Below, piece after piece: positions 8,843 through 17,102 of a stretch of 30,194 nucleotides of DNA; within the stretch, counting starts at the first letter, position 1, and each line of letters starts with the position of its first letter. Where the stretch lies: the IMG/VR virus record IMGVR_UViG_3300042981_000067, positions 1 through 30,194 of that record; one strand, given 5' to 3'. The notes under the pieces are model-generated. The model was not told the DNA's origin, did not search any database, and saw only the letters and a program-made list of their open reading frames with translations. A program made the position numbers and the translations under genes. This DNA is from a virus.

Positions 8843-11800
8843 ATGACTTTATCACTTGAAAGAATAAATAAAGCGCGTGAAGCGGGATACGATGATGATA
8901 AAATAGTTGATTCTATTGAAAGGCGGGATCCTGAATTTGGTTCAAGAATCAAGAAAGCTAGAGAAGCTGGGTATGATTCTAAAACTATCATGCAGTCGAT
9001 AGAGAAGAAACTAAACACATCAGTAAACACTCCAGTACCGCAAGACAACACACCAGCAATACAGCAAAACGTCAACCCAGCAAGTAGTCCGGAAATTCCG
9101 GATAACTCCAACCAACCGGTAATTCCGGAAAGTTCAACTCCTAAAGAACCCACCAAAGATAAAGGTTTCTGGGATTGGGTAATGCAAGAGCCCGGGCCAG
9201 ATAAATACGAAGAGATGATTCGTCCTAGGGAAATACCTAGGGAAGACCTTAAGAAGATGTCGGCTCGCGAGCGCTATGAGTATGTACAAGAGCTAAAATT
9301 ACATCGCGAATACATGCAATCGAAAGGTACAACTAAAGGGATCATCTCAGGGATTACGTTTGGTTTATCCGAGAAGATACCGGCACTTAGACCGCAAGAG
9401 GGTGAGCACGGAGCTCTATTCGGTGAATTCCTTGGATCCATTCTGCCTATTGAAGGTTTGGCTAAAGTTATTTCATGGCCTCTTCTAAAGTTAGCTGGAT
9501 CATCTCCCATATACAAGAAAGGCTTAGAGGCCTTCGCTAGAATCACAGGCATGGGCGCAACTGGTGCGACATATGAAGGTATTAAGGAAGGCTTTAAAAC
9601 TGGAGAACTCCCAAGCGCAGAAGACTTAGCAAAACACGGCGCAGCATGGGCTGCATTAGAGACCGCATTACAGGGAGCTGGATACCTAGCTAGATTCATC
9701 TCCAAGATGCGCGAAGCTGGAGGTTCTACCGTTGAGAAAGTTAACGAGCTTGTCTCTAAGATCAACCTTGAAGAAACCAACCCTGAAGTCTTAAAACAGC
9801 AATTAGATAAGGGGCTAAAGGAAGTGTTTCCAGAAAGGAAACAGTTGAGCGCCGAGGAAGTTACCGCTGCAAAAGATAAGGTGTACGAAGAAATCGTACA
9901 ACTCCCTGAAGGGAATAAGAAAAAACTTGCTGAACGCGCTTTTGAAAAGCAACAGGTAAGAACTCCTGATCAGTTGAAAAACTTCCTTGAAGAGTATGAC
10001 ACTCTCTTTCCGGGTATCTCCGGCAAGACAATGAATGATCGAAATCGAAAGTTCATCAATAAGATATCGGAAAGCAATAAAGAGCCTAGGAAGTTTGATA
10101 TAAGAGAAGGGGGGGGAGAAAATGTCCCCACCCCTAAGATGACTGAATCTGAGAAGTTAAAGCGTTCACAATTAGAACTCCGTGAGGCAAAACGTGGATC
10201 CGATAAAGAGGCAATTAAGGAAGCTAAGAAGCAAGTCAAGCTTCAGAAATCCAAAGTCAATGCTGAGAACGCCAAAATCGAGCGTGAAAAGATTGCGCAA
10301 GAAAAACAAGCTGTCAAAGATCAGCAGAAGCTAGAGAAGGAACAGGTTAAAGAGTTTGAGGCTAAGGTTGAAAACAAAGAGGCCGACTCTATACAGAAGA
10401 AGATCGACGTCATAGAGGAGCGCATCAAGAAGGCAGAGACTAAAGGTAAGACTCAAACAGTCAAGGTGCTTCAGAAGAACCTTAGCATTCAAAAGAAACG
10501 CCTTCAAGATGCTAAAGCTGCACGCAAATACTCCGTGCCACAGAATGCCGCTGAGGTCAATACAACTAAGCCTACGTTGGTAGCTAAGAACCCAGAGAAG
10601 ATCACTAACGTTAATGTCGTTCAAGCTATCTCAGAGAAGCCAGCACAGACTCTCTCTCAAGGTGTCTATGTACCAACAAATCACCAGCCCGGATTTGCCC
10701 CAGTCACTAATGTAATTAAAGGCGCTAAGGCTAAGACACGCGCAGCAACTAAATGGGTATTCAAGAAAGGAGGGCAAGATGTACTTCGCGCTAACCCTGA
10801 ATCTGATCTCTATAAAAAAGGTTGGAGAGCTGTTGAGGACTATATGTCCACGAAGATGGGTCTCAAAGAGAGATTCTTCACTAGATGGCAAGATGCTATA
10901 GGAAAGAATAAGAGGATTTCCCGTCAGGATCGAGAAGACATGATCTTCTACCGAGAGAGAACCGGGAATCCATTTGTTAAAAACGATACCTTTGAAGCCT
11001 TAAGTAAGAGGATGTCGCCTGAATCCAAGGAAGTTGTCGATACGATAGTCGATCAACACATGAAGGAGTCGCTTCGTTTAATCAACGAATCGCCATTCAT
11101 GAGCGGAAAAGGTGTGACACCTCGTCAGGCTGTAGAAGATATCTATATCCGTCACTTCTATGCAGGAAAGATTTCGCCTCAGAAGGTAGACGCAATATTC
11201 GAATCAATGCAAAAACGCTTTGGAACCGATAATCCATTCAAAAACACAAGAACCTATCTAACGTTCGATCAGGCGCTTCGAGAGGCTGGACTAGTACCTA
11301 AGTACCGGGACATCACACAAAACCTCGCTGCGCAAGACGGAATGCTTACACGGGTGCTTTCTAATAACGAGCTGGTAAGCAATCTACACGATCTTGAAGT
11401 TGCAGCTGGTCAGAAGTTCATTGTTAGGTCTAACGATAAGAAGGCATATCAGAAAGCTAAAGAAGATGGTTGGATTCAATTCCAAGATCCTTACATGAGA
11501 TCTTATGTCGCTGGCACAAACAAAGCCGGTAAGAAGAACTGGGCAGTCACAGAAGCCCCGGCTTTAGTGCATCCAGATCTAGCCCCATCACTGCAAGGTG
11601 TTTTCTCAAGAGACGCTTATAAGCCAGATAATTCAGTTTTAAGGCTCTACGATAGAGTTAACTCGACGCTCAATAAGCTCCACGTTAGCGCCTCCCTCTT
11701 CCACTTTAACGCTCTAGGTGAGTCGTTTACTTCAGGGGGAGGATTTATCACATCCTTAGTCATGAGCCCTAAATGGTGGAAACAAGGATCTAGATTGTTA

Positions 11801-13114
11801 GAGAAGTCGTCTTTTGTTGAGGACGCAGTACGTCACGGCCTTAAGCTTAATAGACCAACAGACTTAGATTTAGAGCAGGCTAATACCTTCTATCAAAAGC
11901 TGATGACTAAGATGCAGGCTTCTAACAGTCTTCCTGCAAACCTAATAGGGAAGATTGGAGAGAACGCCAATGTCCTAAACAGGACGCATAAATTCTTGTT
12001 TGGAGAGTTCCAACCTAGAATGAAGATCATCACGTATGAAAACTACGTCAATCGCATGCTGAGATACTATGAAAAGAAAGGCATGTACCCTAACGAAGAA
12101 TTGCTTAGAGAGATCAAGAGACAGTCAGCTAAGGCGACAAACGACCAGTTTGGAGGTCAGGTCTGGGAGTTAATCCCATTCATGAACGACAAACAAAAAG
12201 GTATGCACCGAGTATTCAGCTTCCCAGACTGGGGCGTATCCGCGATCCGTGAGGTGACCGGCGCTGTAGCAGATAACAGTCCTATTCGACGCAAATTAGG
12301 TCAAAGATACCTTGCAGAATACTTAATGGGTCTATTCTTTGGAGGTCAGCTCTTAAGCTACGCTTCTACAGGGATGACCAATAAACCAGATGGATCTCTT
12401 ACATGGGACATCAATAAAGCTCACTCTACTTTCGAGAATGAGGATCCTAAGAGACGCAACCTATTCGACATTGAGATGCCCGATTTTTATATAACGATCG
12501 CAGGTGATAAGATCAATGTAGGTAGGGATGAGAATGGGCGTCAGTATTATATGCACGGCGGTAAAAAGATCCGAGAGATTGGAAGATACTTCACAGACCC
12601 GATAGCTAACTTATTTTCAAAAAGCTCTCCTCTGATTCAAGACGCGACAAAGTTTGCCCTTGATCATACTCCATCAGAGGGGGGGCTTTTTCCAGTAAGA
12701 GGCGCATACGTAGAAGGCGAATTCAAACCTTGGGACGGAACCAAAAAACACACAATTGATAGAGCAATAAGTTACGCAAAAGAGATTGCCGCAGGGACAC
12801 TTCCATATTCCCTACAAACAGCCGTTGGAGACTTGTTCGACTCAAAAGAACAATTCCTTCAGGCTATAGCTAGAACAGGATTTAAGTTTGTCTTTTCTGG
12901 TGGTGGCGGACTCTCTGTCAGTAAAGGGATGAGCCTTAGATCATCCGAGCCATACTGGGAAGAGGCTTATAACATTAAGAATCCTAAAGAAAGAGAAGAG
13001 TCTTTGAAGGCTTTAAGGGTAGTTCTTAAGGACTACGGCTACAAAGATAGACAGATCAAAACAATAGAATCAAAAATTAAGAGGCGCGTCGAAGGTAAAG
13101 CAGAGAAGCGCTAA
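8843..13114 (+). CDS. Very large internal/ejection or polyvalent-type virion protein
   Basis: This 1423-residue protein is the largest in the window. The N-terminus carries two copies of an A-R-E-A-G-Y-D helix repeat (residues about 10-50). A Pro/Asn-rich linker and a hydrophobic, Gly/Ala-rich segment (about 155-290) with GATGATYEGIKEGF follow. A long Lys/Glu coiled coil covers about 430-560. A large C-terminal part has an aromatic-rich domain around SLVMSPKWWKQGSRLLEK and FSFPDWGVSAIREVTGA. Hydrophobic plus coiled-coil organisation and third place in the ejection block suggest a gp16-like protein; the C-terminal part also recalls large polyvalent proteins. I see no lysozyme, transglycosylase or polymerase signature. 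A GGAG precedes the ATG. Confidence 0.55.
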   Translation: MTLSLERINKAREAGYDDDKIVDSIERRDPEFGSRIKKAREAGYDSKTIMQSIEKKLNTSVNTPVPQDNTPAIQQNVNPASSPEIPDNSNQPVIPESSTPKEPTKDKGFWDWVMQEPGPDKYEEMIRPREIPREDLKKMSARERYEYVQELKLHREYMQSKGTTKGIISGITFGLSEKIPALRPQEGEHGALFGEFLGSILPIEGLAKVISWPLLKLAGSSPIYKKGLEAFARITGMGATGATYEGIKEGFKTGELPSAEDLAKHGAAWAALETALQGAGYLARFISKMREAGGSTVEKVNELVSKINLEETNPEVLKQQLDKGLKEVFPERKQLSAEEVTAAKDKVYEEIVQLPEGNKKKLAERAFEKQQVRTPDQLKNFLEEYDTLFPGISGKTMNDRNRKFINKISESNKEPRKFDIREGGGENVPTPKMTESEKLKRSQLELREAKRGSDKEAIKEAKKQVKLQKSKVNAENAKIEREKIAQEKQAVKDQQKLEKEQVKEFEAKVENKEADSIQKKIDVIEERIKKAETKGKTQTVKVLQKNLSIQKKRLQDAKAARKYSVPQNAAEVNTTKPTLVAKNPEKITNVNVVQAISEKPAQTLSQGVYVPTNHQPGFAPVTNVIKGAKAKTRAATKWVFKKGGQDVLRANPESDLYKKGWRAVEDYMSTKMGLKERFFTRWQDAIGKNKRISRQDREDMIFYRERTGNPFVKNDTFEALSKRMSPESKEVVDTIVDQHMKESLRLINESPFMSGKGVTPRQAVEDIYIRHFYAGKISPQKVDAIFESMQKRFGTDNPFKNTRTYLTFDQALREAGLVPKYRDITQNLAAQDGMLTRVLSNNELVSNLHDLEVAAGQKFIVRSNDKKAYQKAKEDGWIQFQDPYMRSYVAGTNKAGKKNWAVTEAPALVHPDLAPSLQGVFSRDAYKPDNSVLRLYDRVNSTLNKLHVSASLFHFNALGESFTSGGGFITSLVMSPKWWKQGSRLLEKSSFVEDAVRHGLKLNRPTDLDLEQANTFYQKLMTKMQASNSLPANLIGKIGENANVLNRTHKFLFGEFQPRMKIITYENYVNRMLRYYEKKGMYPNEELLREIKRQSAKATNDQFGGQVWELIPFMNDKQKGMHRVFSFPDWGVSAIREVTGAVADNSPIRRKLGQRYLAEYLMGLFFGGQLLSYASTGMTNKPDGSLTWDINKAHSTFENEDPKRRNLFDIEMPDFYITIAGDKINVGRDENGRQYYMHGGKKIREIGRYFTDPIANLFSKSSPLIQDATKFALDHTPSEGGLFPVRGAYVEGEFKPWDGTKKHTIDRAISYAKEIAAGTLPYSLQTAVGDLFDSKEQFLQAIARTGFKFVFSGGGGLSVSKGMSLRSSEPYWEEAYNIKNPKEREESLKALRVVLKDYGYKDRQIKTIESKIKRRVEGKAEKR

Positions 13115-13144
13115 ACAACTCGGATCACGCAAAGACGAGTTTTA

Positions 13145-13432
13145 ATGCCAAGTCCTAATTTACAGAGAGATAACTATGATAACGTTATCCAAAAGACCTA
13201 TGGAGAACGAAAGTTTGAAGGAGAATACGACGGTAGTAACAATTTAATTTATGCAGGTTTCGCTCTTCCGGGCACATCAACAAGTGCGCCCAGCTGGCAG
13301 ATCCGTAAATTAACCTATTCGGGAACTAACCTAATTAGCGTTACGTGGCCTCAATTTCCATACGCAGGTGGAATAGCCTCAAGAGATTATAAATTTGTGT
13401 GGGCCGATAGGGCTTCATACACATACTCTTAA
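13145..13432 (+). CDS. Small hypothetical tail-region protein
   Basis: This 95-residue protein lies between the ejection and tailspike genes. It is beta-rich and aromatic, starting PSPNLQRDNYDNVIQKTYGE and ending DYKFVWADRASYTYS. It lacks a normal Shine-Dalgarno sequence; its leader instead contains ATCACGCAAAG, an 11-base word also found before the terminase-like gene at 29076. A tail fibre linker or chaperone-type role is possible but not shown. Confidence 0.5.
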   Translation: MPSPNLQRDNYDNVIQKTYGERKFEGEYDGSNNLIYAGFALPGTSTSAPSWQIRKLTYSGTNLISVTWPQFPYAGGIASRDYKFVWADRASYTYS

Positions 13433-13441
13433 GGAGCCACC

Positions 13442-14938
13442 ATGCAAATTGTATATAATACATTCACGGATGACTTCGATTATGTAGGTACAGGTGGTGG
13501 CCCTCCGGGGAATGATTACCACGTAGCTAGATTTATCGTAAGCGCCGGTGGTGCTTCTGATGGAGCCAACTACACAACCTTAGCCTTAGCTTATGCAGCT
13601 GCGGTTTCAGCAGGTGGTAGACAGACGATTTTCTTGCAGCCCGGTACTTATAATATTGGTACTCAAGCCTTATCACCTAACATCAATTTAGCGGCTTTTG
13701 ACTGTGATGCGCTCACACCTAACGTGACGATCAACGGCAAGATGACTGCAAACATAACAGGAACTTGCTCCTTTAGTGGAATCAACTTCACTAATGCGAC
13801 TGATAATATCTTATCCATAAGTGGATCTGGAACTTCTTTATTTAAGTTTTCAGAATGCGTTATCAATGTTGCCGGCAACGCTCCTGCGTTTCTAAATACA
13901 AACGCTAATGCTGGCGTGCAGGTTTTCTCCTGTAAAGGAGATATTTCTGGGACAGACACTTATTTCGATATGACTGGAGGGGGAGTATTAATACAAGACA
14001 CCTTCTTCTTTAATAATGCTTTAAGCACAACTCAGAACATATTTGATAACTGTTCGCTAGATTTAGAGTCCTCAACATTTGATGCTCCAGTCGTTTGCAC
14101 AGGAACAGGAGGGGACTTATCTGTAAAACATAGCACTATGATCGTGCTAGACACTCAGATAATTACCACAAGCGGTGGCCCTAATAGCGATCTGATTATT
14201 CTAAATAGTCACATCGACTCGAACAACGCTACGGCTATAGAGATAGGTACTGATTCGACTATGACGATTGCAAACTCGTCTGTCGGGTCTACAGCAGCGA
14301 ATGCGATCACGGGAGCAGGGGTGCTTTTATACACACCTATTTCCTTTACTAAATCCTCGAAAACAGTCTCTACAGCGACGCAAACCGCGTTGGCTATTGG
14401 GCCTGATATCCTACCAGCTAAGTCAGGTACGGCAGGAGAGGTTTGGACGTCGAACGGGGCTGGTGTTCCTCCAACTTTCCAAGCTCCTAGCACAGGCTCC
14501 CCAACAGCATTTAGAGCTCATTTGAATGCTAATACGGCAGCCAACATTACAGGGGACGGAACCTTTGTGACTGTTCCATTTGACACTGTGGATTACGATA
14601 TTGGCTCTGGATATAACTCAGGGACTTATATCTACACTGTTCCAGTTGGAAAAGGAGGTATTTATCAGATCAACTACACGGTGTTTACTTATCGAGTAGC
14701 TGGAACCAATAACGTTGAATTGCTGAACTTTGTGATCAATGGAGCAACCGTAGTCCGAAACTATGAAATGGATTTTGAGACTGTACAGACTTCAGGCGAG
14801 TTAACCCTGACTAGTGGTGCTCAGTATCAATTATCAGCTGGTGACACAGTGCAGATCACGTGCGCAGTGGGTGGAGCAGCAAAAAACATTGGATTCGCAG
14901 GAACTTACTGCGTGTTCAGCATGATCAAGGTTGGTTAA
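13442..14938 (+). CDS. Tailspike/receptor-binding protein: beta-helix plus C1q-like end
   Basis: This 498-residue protein is preceded by AAGGAG. Residues about 30-300 have the rhythm of a right-handed beta-helix: FIVSAGGASDGANYTTLALA, then FLQPGTYNI, then many short turns with Asn/Ser/Asp ladders (FKFSECVIN, IFDNCSLDLESSTF, LIILNSHIDSNN). The pattern is that of pectin-lyase-like tailspikes. Residues about 355-498 resemble a C1q/TNF-like trimeric domain, with FRAHLNANTAAN, VPVGKGGIYQINYTVFTYR and QLSAGDTVQITC. It is probably a trimeric host-surface binding protein, perhaps polysaccharide-directed. Active residues cannot be named. Its stop overlaps the stop of a convergent minus-strand gene. 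Confidence 0.65.
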   Translation: MQIVYNTFTDDFDYVGTGGGPPGNDYHVARFIVSAGGASDGANYTTLALAYAAAVSAGGRQTIFLQPGTYNIGTQALSPNINLAAFDCDALTPNVTINGKMTANITGTCSFSGINFTNATDNILSISGSGTSLFKFSECVINVAGNAPAFLNTNANAGVQVFSCKGDISGTDTYFDMTGGGVLIQDTFFFNNALSTTQNIFDNCSLDLESSTFDAPVVCTGTGGDLSVKHSTMIVLDTQIITTSGGPNSDLIILNSHIDSNNATAIEIGTDSTMTIANSSVGSTAANAITGAGVLLYTPISFTKSSKTVSTATQTALAIGPDILPAKSGTAGEVWTSNGAGVPPTFQAPSTGSPTAFRAHLNANTAANITGDGTFVTVPFDTVDYDIGSGYNSGTYIYTVPVGKGGIYQINYTVFTYRVAGTNNVELLNFVINGATVVRNYEMDFETVQTSGELTLTSGAQYQLSAGDTVQITCAVGGAAKNIGFAGTYCVFSMIKVG

Positions 14939-15204
14939 TGGAGTTCGTTTTGAGGGTCAAACGGTTCCAGATAACGAAGCTTGAAGTAGTAGAAAATATT
15001 TTTTGCATGGTGAGTATGAAAAATCATCAAACCTCGGTCGATTTCACTTAGGTTGTCCTGATTTTTCTCGAAGAGCTTAAAGAGCTCCTCAAAGTGCATA
15101 TCCATAGTCTTGATGAAGTTTTTATCATAATCGTATGGAGCGGCCTCTTCGCCAAAGCAAAATTGAGAAGAAACAAAAAGAAAAAGATAGAGCACGTATT
15201 TCAT
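14935..15204 (-). CDS. Exported small protein, moron-like, antisense within the tail cluster
   Basis: Read from the ATG at 15204, which follows AGAGG at good spacing, this gives 89 residues; a longer frame from upstream has no such site. The first 18 residues are a clear Sec signal peptide (MKYVLYLFLFVSSQFCFG) followed by EEAAPYDYD. The cysteine does not sit in a convincing lipobox, so the mature protein of about 71 residues is probably periplasmic or secreted. It is helical and charged with several His and Phe residues (IFHTHHAKNIFYYFKL). It is oriented against the late operon and overlaps the tailspike stop. The family is unknown; a host-envelope-modifying or superinfection-exclusion role is inference. 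Confidence 0.65.
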   Translation of the reverse strand: MKYVLYLFLFVSSQFCFGEEAAPYDYDKNFIKTMDMHFEELFKLFEKNQDNLSEIDRGLMIFHTHHAKNIFYYFKLRYLEPFDPQNELH

Positions 15205-15266
15205 ATAACCTCTGTCTGAAAAAATTTTAAGTTGCCACGAAGGCAATAAATATTCAAGGAGAAAAA

Positions 15267-16430
15267 ATGACAAGTCCTACAACCTATAAGTTAGGATTTC
15301 CTAAGCTGAAATACTCTGTTGTGCCTATGGCCTCAGGAGCACCTTTTCAGAGGGATCCAACAACTGCCGACCTATTCGACCCGAAAGTAGGTGGCTATTA
15401 CAATATCGGGACAATTTGGCCTAACGAAGCGACCGGCGGTGTCTGGATTTTAGCTTCGATTTCAGGTGGAAATACTGCTAACTGGCTCGGTATTACTGAC
15501 GCAGCTAGCGGAAACATGGATGGCCCTGCGAGCTCAACAGACAAAGCTATAGTGAGATTCAATGGAACCACTGGTAAGCTCGCTCAAAACAGCGTGGGTA
15601 TTCTTAGCGATGTAGGTATCCTTACAGGGGTACGCCCAACGCTTCCAGCAGGTACAGCTGTTGCAGGAACAGCGCCTATGAAGTTCACTTTAGGTGTTAA
15701 CCTAACGGTGGCTGAAGCTGGTGCGGTCGAATACGATGGCACGAGCTTATTTTATACTAACAACGCAGCTGCAAGACAGACGCTATTGCATGCTCCAACC
15801 TTAAGCTCTTCGGTAGATAATACGCTGCCTAAGTTTGATGGTACTTCTTGGGGTATTCAGGATAGCGGTATCGTGGTTTCAGACACGGACGTTATGTCTG
15901 CGTTTACTGCGGTTTTAAAGGCTGGAACTGCGGCCGCTGGTACAGCTCCATTAAAGTTCACCCTTGGAGTTAATTTAACCTCTCCAGAGGCCGGAGCTGT
16001 CGAGTATGATGGAACCCACCTATATTACACAAACAATGCTGCTGCAAGGCAAACTGTTGGTGTAGGGCCAACTTCTTCAACAGATAATCGTCTAGCTAGA
16101 ATGGATGGTGCTGCCGGTGCTTATCAAGAAGCTATCGGGACAACCCTTTCAGATGCAGATGTTATGACATTCCCGGCTCAGGGGGGTGTTGTATTAACAA
16201 GTGGGGGTGCAGGTGCTAGAAAAGGTAGCGTCGCCCTAATTGGTGGTACAGCAAACGTTCCGACAACTGCTGCGGTGACTGGATCCGTTATTGCCTACTC
16301 CATAGTGGCTCTAGGTACAGTAACAGACCCAATGCCGATGTTGATTACGATCAATACTGGCGTTAGTTTCGACATCACATCCGAAGACGCTACAGACACT
16401 TCGACAATCAATTGGGCTATCGTAGGTTAA
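15267..16430 (+). CDS. Tail fibre protein with internal repeats
   Basis: This 387-residue protein starts after AAGGAG. Residues 1-85 form an N-terminal virion-attachment type domain (YYNIGTIWPNEATGGVWIL). The shaft has two near-identical modules built on GTAPxKFTLGVNLT, EAGAVEYDGT and YTNNAAARQT, alternating with three copies of a module reading SSTDxxxxRFxGTxGxxxQ. Both module types are common in phage fibre shafts. The C-terminal about 90 residues are a beta-rich tip. It probably forms a trimeric fibre for host attachment. It is separated from the tailspike gene by the inserted antisense gene. Confidence 0.65.
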   Translation: MTSPTTYKLGFPKLKYSVVPMASGAPFQRDPTTADLFDPKVGGYYNIGTIWPNEATGGVWILASISGGNTANWLGITDAASGNMDGPASSTDKAIVRFNGTTGKLAQNSVGILSDVGILTGVRPTLPAGTAVAGTAPMKFTLGVNLTVAEAGAVEYDGTSLFYTNNAAARQTLLHAPTLSSSVDNTLPKFDGTSWGIQDSGIVVSDTDVMSAFTAVLKAGTAAAGTAPLKFTLGVNLTSPEAGAVEYDGTHLYYTNNAAARQTVGVGPTSSTDNRLARMDGAAGAYQEAIGTTLSDADVMTFPAQGGVVLTSGGAGARKGSVALIGGTANVPTTAAVTGSVIAYSIVALGTVTDPMPMLITINTGVSFDITSEDATDTSTINWAIVG

Positions 16431-16433
16431 TCT

Positions 16434-16568
16434 ATGCCTTTTAAATCAAAAGCACAGAGAGCCTACCTCTTCGCTAATGAGCCGCAAGTCGCAAAGGAAT
16501 TTGCGGCTCATACTCCGAAGGGACAAAAATTACCCAATAAGGTAAAAAAGAAGAAAGGTAAGAAATAA
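16434..16568 (+). CDS. Lys-rich mini-protein of the virion operon
   Basis: This 44-residue protein begins MPFKSKAQRAYLFANEPQVA and ends in a cluster of Lys and Gly (KKKKGKK). Short proteins with a PFKSKAQRxYLFAxxPxxA opening followed by TPKGxKLP are common in phage structural regions, with no known function. It starts 3 bases after the fibre stop and overlaps the next gene by TAATG. Its strong positive charge suggests DNA contact or packing, which is inference. Confidence 0.7.
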   Translation: MPFKSKAQRAYLFANEPQVAKEFAAHTPKGQKLPNKVKKKKGKK

Positions 16569-16762
16569 TGTTAAAATGGCTATATGCCCTCAAGGAAATT
16601 ATGAAAGCAAAATTAGGATCAGGCGCTCGTTTCAAAGCCGTCGAGAAAGCCGCTGTTAAGTCAGGAGCCGCGAACCCCGCAGCTGTTGCAGCCAAGGCAG
16701 GTATGAATAAATACGGTAAAGAAAAAATGGAAAAGATGGCGCAAGCCGGGAAGAAAAAATAA
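16568..16762 (+). CDS. Ala/Lys-rich small protein
   Basis: This 64-residue, basic protein has a short hydrophobic N-terminus (MLKWLYALKEIMKAKLG) and an Ala-rich helix with a NPAAVAAKAGMNKYGKEKM segment, ending AGKKK. It is coupled on both sides by TAATG junctions to two other Lys-rich mini-genes. It has the composition of a histone-like or DNA-condensing peptide. No family assignment. Confidence 0.6.
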   Translation: MLKWLYALKEIMKAKLGSGARFKAVEKAAVKSGAANPAAVAAKAGMNKYGKEKMEKMAQAGKKK

Positions 16763-16908
16763 TGAGAGTTAAAGAATCTCCTAAAGTAATGCCACCAAGA
16801 AAACCGAAAGGTAGCACTGGAAAGGACGCACTAGCATTAGTTGAAAGCTCAAAAGCTAGAAAGAAGATGCCGGCGAAACCTGTAAAAAAAGAGAAATACA
16901 AGAAGTAG
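16762..16908 (+). CDS. Lys/Pro-rich mini-protein, last gene of the late operon
   Basis: This 48-residue protein starts MRVKESPKVMPPRKPKGSTG and ends KKEKYKK. It is unstructured-looking and strongly basic. It overlaps the previous stop by one base, and its own TAG lies inside the left arm of the operon terminator, so it is clearly the last cistron. Its function is unknown; with the two genes before it, it makes a block of three basic peptides. Confidence 0.55.
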   Translation: MRVKESPKVMPPRKPKGSTGKDALALVESSKARKKMPAKPVKKEKYKK

Positions 16909-16930
16909 CGCAATGCTACTTCTTTTTCTT
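16900..16930. terminator. Bidirectional intrinsic terminator between convergent operons
   Basis: A perfect 10-bp stem (AAGAAGTAGC / GCTACTTCTT) with loop GCAAT is followed on the plus strand by TTTTCTT. On the minus strand the same hairpin is followed by a moderately T-rich stretch (TGTATTTCTCTTTTTT). It separates the rightward virion operon from the leftward recombination operon, whose last gene ends at 16929. Confidence 0.8.
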
Positions 16931-17102
16931 ATAGAGCCGGTTTTAGTGGGACGGTGATCGTCGGACTAACCGTTGGATCTGTACTCATATTCTCATCTAC
17001 CAGATCGGTAGCGCTTCCATGAGTATCAATATTTGAAAAGCTTAGTGTGCAGCTACTCAGAAGGAGTAACGGGAACACTAGTAATGTCAATAACTTTTTC
17101 AT
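16929..17102 (-). CDS. Small lipoprotein overlapping the recT 3' end
   Basis: A 57-residue frame reads MKKLLTLLVFPLLLLSSC followed by a mature part of about 40 residues (TLSFSNIDTHGSATDLVDEN onward, ending VPLKPAL). The signal peptide with its Leu-Leu-Ser-Ser-Cys end is a lipobox with the acylated Cys at residue 18. The ATG lies inside recT, in another frame, 48 bases before its stop, and follows AAGGAAGTTG inside the recT coding sequence. It is last in the leftward operon, running up to the terminator. Candidates are a superinfection-exclusion lipoprotein or an outer-membrane spanin; no inner-membrane spanin partner is evident nearby. Confidence 0.7.
   Translation of the reverse strand: MKKLLTLLVFPLLLLSSCTLSFSNIDTHGSATDLVDENMSTDPTVSPTITVPLKPAL

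Noticed and set aside
8629-9156. Open frame of 175 codons on the minus strand
   Set aside because: It lies antisense to two well-supported virion genes and has low-complexity Ser/Leu/Gly composition, as expected for the complement of a Pro/Asn-rich coding region.
9274-9780. Open frame of 168 codons on the minus strand
   Set aside because: Antisense shadow of the 1423-residue protein with no operon context.
10109-10116. Run of eight G residues as a slippage site
   Set aside because: The frame is continuous through it and encodes Gly residues; no frameshift is needed, so it is at most a sequencing caution.
8843-13114. N4-type virion RNA polymerase, suggested by the N4-like capsid protein
   Set aside because: No polymerase motifs are seen, the protein is far shorter than the N4 enzyme, and N4-gp56 capsid proteins occur in many unrelated phages.
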